Shown: positions 1 to 5,735 of the stretch, in pieces
Layout: every line of letters starts with the position of its first letter
How positions within the stretch are numbered: the stretch's first letter is position 1
NCBI GenBank assembly: GCA_044355095.1
Contig: JBIKYT010000077.1
Location: forward strand, 1-8,309
Length of the DNA: 8,309 bases
Direction: 5' to 3'
Origin: Casp-actino8 sp044355095
GTDB taxonomy: Bacteria; Actinomycetota; Acidimicrobiia; Acidimicrobiales; Ilumatobacteraceae
Translations under genes and position numbers: made by a program
Notes under the pieces: generated by a model
What the model was told of the DNA's origin: nothing
Databases searched by the model: none
Seen by the model: the letters and a program-made list of their open reading frames with translations, nothing else

Positions 1-948
1 GAAGTTCGTACGTACCCACAAGTGACCTCACTTGTGAATCGCATTGACTGGCTCGGAAGTTTCGCCAACGAAGTGCCCTTCATTTTGGCTGCTGAAAAGT
101 TGATGGGAATTGAAGCACCACCGCGTGCTCAATGGATTCGCACCATCTTGTTTGAATTGTCGCGTATCGCCAACGTGTCGCTGTTCCTCGGCGACCTCGG
201 CGTGCAGTTAGGCGCTGTCACGCCCGTGTTCATGGCGTTCCGCGATCGCGAACACGTCTTGAACCTCATCGAAGGAACTACGGGCGGACGCTTCCACCCC
301 AACTTTGACCGCATCGGTGGACTCAAAGACGATCTTCCTGCGGGCTTCATTGATGAAACTCGCGCGGTCATGAAGACCTTGCGTAATTTCTGCACCGAAA
401 TGGAAGACCTGTTGTTCGGTAACGAGATCTTCCAAAGCCGTACTCGCGGTATCGGTGTGATTCCGAAAGACATCGCCATGCAGTACGGCTTGTCTGGCGC
501 CAACTTGCGCGCCAGTGGTGTTGATTGGGATTTGCGTCGCGATCAGTCACTGCCGATGGCTTGGGACAAGGTTGACTGGAAAGTTTGGACTCACCCGGAC
601 GGCGACAGTTTCGCTCGTTGCTGGATTCGTCTGCAAGAGGTTCGCGAATCAACACTGATCGTTGATCAGTTGCTCGACAACATTCCCTCAGGTCCGGTCA
701 TGGCCAAAGTGCCGCGCATCATCAAAGTTCCTGAAGGCGAAGCTTGGGTATCAACCGAAAACCCCCTTGGCGAAATGGGTTACTACGTTGTGAGCAAGGG
801 CGACCTCGGTCCGTTCCGTACCAAGATTCGTTCGGCCAGTTTCAACAACATTTCAATCGTGCCGTGGATTTTGAAGGGTGTCTATGTTCCTGACATCATC
901 ACGATCCTCGCCTCGCTGTACTTCATCCTCGGAGACATCGATCGATGA
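1..948 (+). CDS. nuoD: NADH-quinone oxidoreductase subunit D (NuoD), 5' end missing
   Basis: This is the C-terminal 315 residues of the 49-kDa-type subunit that, with NuoB and NuoH, forms the quinone site of complex I at the cytoplasmic face of the membrane. The frame is open from base 1 and the first residues (EVRTYPQ) already match the family, so the gene starts upstream; the GTG at 22 is internal. Recognisable blocks are NRIDWLGSFANE, AAEKLMGIEAPPRAQWIR, LGAVTPVFMAFRDRE, RIGGLKDDLP, SGANLRASGVDWDLRR, GPVMAKVPRIIKVPEGEAW and the terminal GDIDR. It is the short form: the MEALIHHFK block of proteobacterial, mycobacterial and mitochondrial proteins is absent, as in Fpo/chloroplast-type homologues. 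Oddities: window codon 17 is Trp where the quinone-contacting Tyr is expected, codon 59 is Val for a conserved His, codon 69 is Gln for Asp/Glu, and the terminal motif reads ASLYFILGDIDR without its usual Asp. The family assignment is firm; quinone specificity is uncertain. Confidence 0.95.
   Translation, partial: EVRTYPQVTSLVNRIDWLGSFANEVPFILAAEKLMGIEAPPRAQWIRTILFELSRIANVSLFLGDLGVQLGAVTPVFMAFRDREHVLNLIEGTTGGRFHPNFDRIGGLKDDLPAGFIDETRAVMKTLRNFCTEMEDLLFGNEIFQSRTRGIGVIPKDIAMQYGLSGANLRASGVDWDLRRDQSLPMAWDKVDWKVWTHPDGDSFARCWIRLQEVRESTLIVDQLLDNIPSGPVMAKVPRIIKVPEGEAWVSTENPLGEMGYYVVSKGDLGPFRTKIRSASFNNISIVPWILKGVYVPDIITILASLYFILGDIDR
931..948 (+). promoter_or_regulatory. nuoH ribosome binding site and ATGA stop/start overlap with nuoD
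   Basis: GGAGA at 931-935 lies nine bases before the nuoH ATG at 945. The nuoD stop TGA (946-948) overlaps this ATG in the four bases ATGA. This arrangement normally gives translational coupling, which would help keep NuoD and NuoH, the two halves of the quinone cavity, in step. Coupling is inferred. Confidence 0.75.
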
Positions 949-2000
949 ACGCTCTACTTGCCGCTGATCTGCCGTACTGGGCACAGTCGTTGTTGCGCGT
1001 CCTAGGTGGCGTGGTTGCAGTGTTGTTACCTGCTGGCACCATCGTGTATCTCTTCTTGTTCAAAATGATGTCGTTCATGCAGAGCCGTCTCGGACCAATG
1101 GAAGCCGGTCCGTACGGTTCAATGCAGTTGTTTGCTGAAGTCGGCAAGTGGTTGCAGAAAGAAGACATCACACCGGCTCGGGCCGATCGAGTGATTTTCA
1201 AGATCGCACCTCTCGTAGTTTTGGCGAGCACGTTCTTATTGGTCGCCGTTGTTCCATTTGGCCCTGATGCTTGGTTCACCAACTTTGAAGCCGGCGTGTT
1301 TTACATGTTGGCCGTTTCATCAGTGAGTGTGCTCGGAATTTTGATGGCGGGTTGGTCAAGTGCCAACAAGTATTCATTGCTCGGTGGCCTGCGTGCCGCC
1401 GGTCAGTTGATTGCTTACGAACTTCCGATGGTGCTGGCAGTGATTGGTGTCATCATTCAGGCCGGCACGATGAACTTGCAGGGTATTGTTCTTGCGCAAA
1501 ATAGCGGCGAGATTTTCGGTTGGAACGGACTTGGTAACCCGTACATCCTCACGCAGTTCACGGGCTTCATCATTTTCATGATTGCAGTACAGGCCGAACT
1601 GACTCAGACACCTTTCGACATGCCAATCGCCGAATCAGAACTCGTTTCTGGTTACATGACCGAGTATTCGGGATTCCGTTTCTTGACTTTCTTCATCGCC
1701 GAATTTGCAACTGCTGGCGTGTTCTCACTGATCGCTTCGGTGTTGTTCCTTGGCGGATGGGGAGTCCCATTCGCTTGGTTTGACTGGAACAGTATTGATG
1801 ACGTCTCTGATTGGATGAACGTTGTCGGACCGCTCATCATGTTTACGAAGATGATGGGCTTAGCGTTTGTCATTATGTGGGTGCGCTTCAGTTACCCGCG
1901 TTTCCGTGAAGACCAACTACAGCGTTTCGCGTGGAAGGTTCTCATTCCCGTTTCATTGGTGAACATCATGATCACCGCGATCTTGAAGGTGGCGTTCTAA
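945..2000 (+). CDS. nuoH: NADH-quinone oxidoreductase subunit H (NuoH)
   Basis: NuoH (351 aa, usual family length is somewhat over 300) is the membrane subunit closing the quinone cavity and starting the proton path (E-channel). It is strongly hydrophobic, with about eight or nine membrane segments expected. Visible family blocks: SRLGPMEAGPYGSMQ (47-61), KEDITPARADRVIF (72-85), VVPFGP (102-107), GWSSANKYSLLGGLRAAGQ (136-154) with YE at 158-159, PFDMPIAESELVSGY (223-237), TEYSGFRF (239-246) and LFLGGW near residue 270. Against the common consensus, the Asp of the LQPLAD loop is Glu65, the Arg before TPFD is Gln221, and the first Glu of PEAE is Ile228; E230, E232 and E240 are kept. The Ile at this place is, from memory, seen in other actinobacteria (PFDMP.AD). 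The start at 945 is supported by its RBS and the ATGA overlap with nuoD. Confidence 0.97.
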   Translation: MNALLAADLPYWAQSLLRVLGGVVAVLLPAGTIVYLFLFKMMSFMQSRLGPMEAGPYGSMQLFAEVGKWLQKEDITPARADRVIFKIAPLVVLASTFLLVAVVPFGPDAWFTNFEAGVFYMLAVSSVSVLGILMAGWSSANKYSLLGGLRAAGQLIAYELPMVLAVIGVIIQAGTMNLQGIVLAQNSGEIFGWNGLGNPYILTQFTGFIIFMIAVQAELTQTPFDMPIAESELVSGYMTEYSGFRFLTFFIAEFATAGVFSLIASVLFLGGWGVPFAWFDWNSIDDVSDWMNVVGPLIMFTKMMGLAFVIMWVRFSYPRFREDQLQRFAWKVLIPVSLVNIMITAILKVAF

Positions 2001-2002
2001 TG
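1985..2002 (+). promoter_or_regulatory. nuoI ribosome binding site and TAATG junction
   Basis: GAAGGTGG at 1985-1992 sits seven bases before the ATG at 2000, whose A is the last base of the nuoH stop TAA. This fixes the nuoI start at 2000 rather than the in-frame ATG at 1931 inside nuoH, because NuoI-like sequence begins only after this point. Confidence 0.75.
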
Positions 2003-2491
2003 CCCAAGGTCCCTGGTCTTTTTAAAGGTCTCGGCGTCACGCTGAACACCTTGAAGCGCACCGCTATTGACGGTACGAACACGGTGCAGTATCCGCACGA
2101 AAAAGAAGCGCCGCCGATTCGGGCACGTGGAGTCATTGCACTTCACGAAGGCAACTGCACTTCGTGCATGTTGTGCGTGCGCTCATGTCCTGACTGGTGT
2201 ATCTACATCGAGGGCCACAAAGAAATGGCGCCACCGCGTCGCGCTGGCGGCAAGCCCCGTCAGGTCAACAAACTTGATCGCTTTGACATTGATTACGCAC
2301 TCTGCATGTATTGCGGTATCTGCGTTGAGGTATGTCCGTTTGATGCGTTGTTCTGGAGTCCCGAATACGAATACAGCGAACCCAAGATTGCCGACTTGTT
2401 GCATGACAAGGCCAAGTTGAGCGAGTGGATGGAAACTGTTCCAGAAGCACCGGCTCTTGAAGTTGGCGCCGAAAAGAAGGGTAAGAAGTAA
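2000..2491 (+). CDS. nuoI: NADH-quinone oxidoreductase subunit I (NuoI), 2x[4Fe-4S] ferredoxin-like
   Basis: NuoI (163 aa) carries clusters N6a and N6b, which pass electrons toward NuoB and the quinone. The first motif is CTSCMLCVRSCP (C53, C56, C59, C63) and the second CMYCGICVEVCP (C102, C105, C108, C112), both the classical CxxCxxCxxxCP. The N-terminal stretch GLFKGLGVTLNTLKRT (6-21) is the amphipathic helix that docks on the membrane arm in this family. The linker between motifs is rich in Pro, Gly and basic residues (PPRRAGGKPRQVNKLDR, 78-94) and is about ten residues longer than in E. coli as I recall it. The stretch after motif 2, FDALFWSPEYEYSEP, resembles actinobacterial NuoI2 proteins rather than mycobacterial NuoI, from memory. 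The C-terminus is a Glu/Lys-rich tail ending KKGKK. It starts one base inside the nuoH stop codon. Confidence 0.97.
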   Translation: MPKVPGLFKGLGVTLNTLKRTAIDGTNTVQYPHEKEAPPIRARGVIALHEGNCTSCMLCVRSCPDWCIYIEGHKEMAPPRRAGGKPRQVNKLDRFDIDYALCMYCGICVEVCPFDALFWSPEYEYSEPKIADLLHDKAKLSEWMETVPEAPALEVGAEKKGKK

Positions 2492-2493
2492 TG
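2475..2493 (+). promoter_or_regulatory. nuoJ ribosome binding site and TAATG junction
   Basis: AGAAGG at 2475-2480 lies ten bases before the ATG at 2491, in a purine-rich run that also encodes the Lys-rich NuoI tail. The nuoI stop TAA shares its last A with the ATG, so translation is probably coupled. Confidence 0.6.
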
Positions 2494-3012
2494 GTCGCAG
2501 CCGATCTTCTTGTCGCCCAAAACGTGGCCTTTGGCATCATCTCGCTATTGATGGTGGTCTCGGCCCTGCGCGTTGTCACTGTGAACAATGTGGTGCACGC
2601 CGCGTTGTGGCTTGTTGTCGTCTTGTCAGGTGCGGCAGCTCAGTACTTATTGCTGTCGGCTGAATTCGTGGCCATCACACAGATCTTGGTGTACGTGGGT
2701 GCGGTGATGGTGCTGTTCTTATTCGGCACGATGCTTACTCGAGCACGTATCGGTGCTGAATCTGATCTCAACAACAAAAACTGGGCACTCGGCATTCCGG
2801 TTGCGCTATTGATGTTGGGAGTAATGACGTACGTGATCATCGATGGTTTTGGTGATGAACGCCTGATCGAGAATCCGGGCGACATGGAGCCCATCCCCGT
2901 TCAAGTCATCAGCGACGACATCTTCGGTCCGTATTTGTTGCCTTTCTGGGCGTTGTCGTTTGTATTACTCGTCGCCGTCATTGGTGCCATCGTCTTGGCG
3001 CGGAAAGACTGA
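2491..3012 (+). CDS. nuoJ: NADH-quinone oxidoreductase subunit J (NuoJ)
   Basis: NuoJ (173 aa) is a five-helix membrane subunit next to NuoK and NuoH that takes part in coupling quinone chemistry to proton pumping. Hydrophobic segments run at roughly 7-28, 35-55, 58-82, 98-116 and 148-169. The diagnostic block is AEFVAITQILVYVGAVMVLFLF (57-78): Glu58 begins the third helix, and the VYVGAVMVL part is where the family's pi-bulge hinge lies. NNVVHAALWL (32-41) matches the usual NPVHSALYL. The segment between helices 4 and 5 (about 120-147) is acidic (GDERLIENPGDMEPIPVQ). The protein is much shorter than mycobacterial NuoJ, which I recall as having a long C-terminal extension, and is close to generic bacterial length. 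It ends ten bases before nuoK. Confidence 0.96.
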   Translation: MVAADLLVAQNVAFGIISLLMVVSALRVVTVNNVVHAALWLVVVLSGAAAQYLLLSAEFVAITQILVYVGAVMVLFLFGTMLTRARIGAESDLNNKNWALGIPVALLMLGVMTYVIIDGFGDERLIENPGDMEPIPVQVISDDIFGPYLLPFWALSFVLLVAVIGAIVLARKD

Positions 3013-3025
3013 GAGGCCGACCATG
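3011..3025 (+). promoter_or_regulatory. nuoK ribosome binding site
   Basis: GAGAGG at 3011-3016, overlapping the nuoJ stop, is six bases before the ATG at 3023. It selects this start over the upstream in-frame ATG at 2960, which would add about 21 residues absent from the family. Confidence 0.75.
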
Positions 3026-3322
3026 TTGACTGCTCAATTTCTTCTCTTAGGTGCCGTGCTGTTTTGCATCGGTGTTTATGGCGTGCTTGCTCGCAAGAAC
3101 GCCGTCATGGTGTTGATGTCGATCGAACTCATCTTGAACTCGGTCAACATCAACTTGTTGGCCTTCTCGGTTCGCCATGGTTCAGTTGATGGCAACACGT
3201 TTGCTTTATATGTCATTGCAATTGCTGCTGCCGAAGTTGGCGTGGGCTTGGCCATGGTGTTGTTGATTTATCGCAACCGTCGCACCATTGCCCTTGATGA
3301 CTTGTCAGAGATGAAGGGCTAA
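3023..3322 (+). CDS. nuoK: NADH-quinone oxidoreductase subunit K (NuoK)
   Basis: NuoK (99 aa, almost exactly the family length of about 100) is the small three-helix membrane subunit homologous to MrpC, lying between NuoJ and NuoN. Its two essential membrane glutamates are present: Glu35 in MSIELILNSVNINLLAF (32-48) and Glu71 in IAIAAAEVGVGLAMVLLIYR (65-84). They correspond to E. coli NuoK Glu36 and Glu72, which relay protons along the central axis. The short cytoplasmic loop keeps RKN (24-26), and the C-terminus LDDLSEMKG is typical. The stop is followed three bases later by the nuoL start. Confidence 0.98.
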   Translation: MLTAQFLLLGAVLFCIGVYGVLARKNAVMVLMSIELILNSVNINLLAFSVRHGSVDGNTFALYVIAIAAAEVGVGLAMVLLIYRNRRTIALDDLSEMKG

Positions 3323-3328
3323 CCGATG
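3313..3328 (+). promoter_or_regulatory. nuoL ribosome binding site inside the end of nuoK
   Basis: GAAGGG at 3313-3318 encodes part of the last NuoK codons and lies seven bases before the nuoL ATG at 3326. An in-frame ATG at 3341 has no comparable upstream site, so 3326 is preferred. Confidence 0.7.
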
Positions 3329-5719
3329 CTGGCTCAAGAAATGACTTCAGAAATCGTTGCTTCATCTGGCTGGTTCTTAGACCACGCCTGGGTGATTCCG
3401 ATTATTCCGGCTGTTGCTTTTGTACTCATCATTTTCTTCGGCAAGAAGATGCCGATGAAAGGCAGTGAACTCGGTGTGTTTTCAATGCTTGCATCGCTGG
3501 TTTTTGCTGGTGGTGCAGCCTGGCAGTGGATCCAACGAGTCAATAGTGTTGTCGACGTTGCCCACGATGCAGTCAAGGAAGGCGCTCATCATGCCGCGCC
3601 TTATGTTGAGCCGGTTATTCGCGAATGGACTTGGTGGCAAAGTGGCGGATTCCATTTCGGAATTGGTCAACACATTGATGGTTTAGCGCTCACCCTTTTG
3701 GTAGTCGTTGCCTTCATTTCAAGCCTCGTCCAGATCTACTCGCTCGAATACTTGCGTGGCGATCGTCGCTACACCCACTTCTTTGCCGCACTCACTTTGT
3801 TCTCCGCCGGCATGTTGTGCATGGTTCTGGCTCCCAACATGGTGCAGTTGATTCTTGGTTGGGAAATCATGGGTCTGTGCTCGTTCATGTTGATTGGTCA
3901 CTGGTGGGAAGAGGAAGCCAACTCGCGCGCTGCACTCAAAGCATTCTTTACAGTGCGAGTCGGCGATGTGGGCTTGCTCATCGGCACCGGCATCTTGTTC
4001 TTCTCGGCCAATAGTTGGACCCAAGAAAATCTCGGAGTGTCTGGTTTCAATATCAGTGGTTTGTCGGCTTGGGCCATGTCAGGCGAGGCCAGCTCCAGTG
4101 CTCTGACGTGGGGCGCAGTTGCGTTATTCATCGCCTGTATCGGTAAGAGTGGTCAGTTCCCATTGCATACATGGTTGCCCGATGCCATGGCCGGACCAAC
4201 ACCAGTCAGTTCACTGTTGCACTCGAGCACCATGGTTGTGGCTGGCGTGTTCTTGGTCGCCCGCGTCTACCCAGTTTTCTGGGAGGGCATGAAGATTGGT
4301 GATACCAACATCAACTTCATCGTGCTCATCGGTGGTATCACGATTGTGATCGCCGCGCTGTTGGCGTTCGTGCAAAACGACATCAAGAAAGTGTTGGCGT
4401 ATTCAACGGTGTCGCAGTTGGGATACATGATGATGGGACTTGGTGCAGGCGCCTGGTTGCCAGCCGTGTTCCACATCTTCACCCACGCATTCTTCAAGGC
4501 CTGTTTGTTCTTGGCGGCGGGTTCGGTGAGCCATTCGGGATCACATCACTCATTCGACATGAAGAAAGACATGGGTGGTCTGGCTAAGAAAATGCCGATC
4601 ACCGCCACGACTTGGATCATCTCAACTTTGGCTTTGGCCGGCGTGTTCCCGCTCGCTGGTTTCTTCTCGAAGGACGAAATCATCGACAACGTCGGTTACG
4701 GCGGATACAACGCGTTCATGATTGTTGGATTAAGCGGTGCCTTCTTGACTGCGGCCTACATGACTCGCGCAACGTACCTCACCTTCTTTGGCAAGGCTCG
4801 CGGCGCAGCAGCTGGCGAACATCATGACGAACATGATGCTCACGCCGATGCCCATGATTCGCACGATGCTCATGCAGCCCACGATGCGCATGATTCACAT
4901 GACGCTCATGGTGCAGACCATGGTCCTCACGAGAGTCCGAAACTCATCACCGTTCCGTTGATGATTCTTGCGGCTTTGGCTTTGGTTGCTGGTTTGGCGA
5001 ACGCAACACCATTTGGTTCCAACTGGGAACGTTTCAAGAAGTACGTCGAACCAAGTGCTGAGTATGTCGCAATTGAAAGCCACATGGCCACTGGTCCTGG
5101 CGAAGCGATCATTGTTCCGCAGCAGAACACGACCGCCGAAGGTGGCGAAAGTAAGTACGACGAAGGTTGCGCAGTCGTTGCACCCGAAGCTGGAATGGCT
5201 TGTTACTTCCCGACCGTGAAGCACGCACCTTTCAAATGGTCAAAGGCTGCACTGTCACTCATCATCGTGGCGGTTGGTTTGATCTCAAGTTGGATGTTCT
5301 GCGTGCAGTACTACACGCGTCGCAACAAGCGTCTCGTCGGTCTCACCGAACGCAGCAAAGTTTTGCGCGGCGGCTACGCCTTCTTGTGGAACAAGTACTA
5401 CCTCGATGCCTTGTATGAAAAGGTCATCGTTCGTTCGATTGCACACCCCATCGCAGCTGCTGCGGCGTGGGTGAATCAAAACATTCTTGACGGCATCGTA
5501 AATGGTGTTGGCAAGGTCTCCCGCCGGGTAGCCGGTTGGGTATATCGAAATATCGATCAGCGCGTCGTCGACGGCGCGGTGAACGGCTCGGGCGCCGCAG
5601 CTCGAGGCACAGGCGGAGCGTTGCGCCCAGTGCAATCGGGCAAGGTCAATCAATACGGAGCGCTGCTGTTTGCTGCGGCCGCCATCGGCGCTCTCATACT
5701 CGTCATCATCAACACCTGA
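3326..5719 (+). CDS. nuoL: NADH-quinone oxidoreductase subunit L (NuoL), extended form
   Basis: NuoL is the distal antiporter-like proton pump of the membrane arm, homologous to MrpA. At 797 aa it is well above the usual 610-660. Family blocks: HIDGLALTLL, EYLRGDRRYTHFF, LGWEIMGLCSFMLIGHWW with Glu180 (E. coli Glu144), GKSGQFPLHTWLPDAMAGPT with Lys274 (Lys229), NDIKKVLAYSTVSQLGYM with Lys354/355 (Lys342) and GFFSKDEI with Lys449-Asp450 (Lys399-Asp400). All proton-path residues are therefore present. Extra material: an N-terminal loop (about 70-100) with several His; a His/Asp-rich insert at 497-537 ending in HESP; a predicted external loop of about 65 residues (560-625) with two cysteines, C615 and C626; and a C-terminal tail with a repeated DG.VNG motif (722-756) before the final membrane helix. 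The lateral helix and last segment are recognisable (NKYYLDALYEKVIV, RPVQSGKVNQYGALL). It sits three bases after nuoK. Confidence 0.97.
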   Translation: MLAQEMTSEIVASSGWFLDHAWVIPIIPAVAFVLIIFFGKKMPMKGSELGVFSMLASLVFAGGAAWQWIQRVNSVVDVAHDAVKEGAHHAAPYVEPVIREWTWWQSGGFHFGIGQHIDGLALTLLVVVAFISSLVQIYSLEYLRGDRRYTHFFAALTLFSAGMLCMVLAPNMVQLILGWEIMGLCSFMLIGHWWEEEANSRAALKAFFTVRVGDVGLLIGTGILFFSANSWTQENLGVSGFNISGLSAWAMSGEASSSALTWGAVALFIACIGKSGQFPLHTWLPDAMAGPTPVSSLLHSSTMVVAGVFLVARVYPVFWEGMKIGDTNINFIVLIGGITIVIAALLAFVQNDIKKVLAYSTVSQLGYMMMGLGAGAWLPAVFHIFTHAFFKACLFLAAGSVSHSGSHHSFDMKKDMGGLAKKMPITATTWIISTLALAGVFPLAGFFSKDEIIDNVGYGGYNAFMIVGLSGAFLTAAYMTRATYLTFFGKARGAAAGEHHDEHDAHADAHDSHDAHAAHDAHDSHDAHGADHGPHESPKLITVPLMILAALALVAGLANATPFGSNWERFKKYVEPSAEYVAIESHMATGPGEAIIVPQQNTTAEGGESKYDEGCAVVAPEAGMACYFPTVKHAPFKWSKAALSLIIVAVGLISSWMFCVQYYTRRNKRLVGLTERSKVLRGGYAFLWNKYYLDALYEKVIVRSIAHPIAAAAAWVNQNILDGIVNGVGKVSRRVAGWVYRNIDQRVVDGAVNGSGAAARGTGGALRPVQSGKVNQYGALLFAAAAIGALILVIINT
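4820..4930 (+). repeat. His/Asp-rich degenerate tandem repeat in nuoL
   Basis: This stretch encodes NuoL residues 499-535, with 13 histidines in 37 residues, mostly spaced every three as HDA, HDS or HAA. The 27-base segments 4850-4876 and 4886-4912 encode AHDSHDAHA and AHDSHDAHG and differ mainly at third codon positions, suggesting an internal duplication with a 36-base offset. With the external N-terminus known for NuoL, the loop after helix 13 should face the cytoplasm. Confidence 0.85.
5474..5593 (+). repeat. Duplicated DG.VNG segment in the NuoL C-terminus
   Basis: Residues 717-729 (NQNILDGIVNGVG) and 744-756 (DQRVVDGAVNGSG) align without gaps at an offset of 27 residues (81 bases). Typical NuoL tails carry one such segment before the last helix. 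The DNA of the second copy and the following 60 bases is visibly more GC-rich than the surrounding gene. I recall a similar double arrangement in Streptomyces-type NuoL2, so it may be a clade feature. Confidence 0.65.
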
Positions 5720-5735
5720 GGAGCAATACGGCATG
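5718..5735 (+). promoter_or_regulatory. nuoM ribosome binding site
   Basis: GAGGAG at 5718-5723, overlapping the nuoL stop TGA, lies nine bases before the ATG at 5733. It selects this start over an in-frame ATG at 5670 inside nuoL that has no such site and would add 21 residues before the family's N-terminus. Confidence 0.8.

Noticed and set aside
22..24. GTG at 22 as the nuoD start
   Set aside because: The frame is open back to base 1 and the residues before it match the family; several conserved NuoD blocks must lie upstream.
1931..1999. Upstream ATG for nuoI within nuoH
   Set aside because: The extra 23 residues are a frame-shifted reading of the NuoH end and precede the RBS GAAGGTGG that serves the ATG at 2000.
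4820..4930. Possible CRISPR-like or intergenic repeat array
   Set aside because: The repetition follows codon triplets in frame with NuoL, units are degenerate at third positions and there are no spacers; it is a protein-level low-complexity tract.
5670..5732. Upstream ATG for nuoM within nuoL
   Set aside because: It lacks an RBS and would put a Ser-rich sequence before the normal NuoM N-terminus; the ATG at 5733 has GAGGAG at proper spacing.
5720..5732. Possible terminator or promoter between nuoL and nuoM
   Set aside because: The gap is only 13 bases, has no hairpin with a T-run, and is accounted for by the nuoM RBS spacing.
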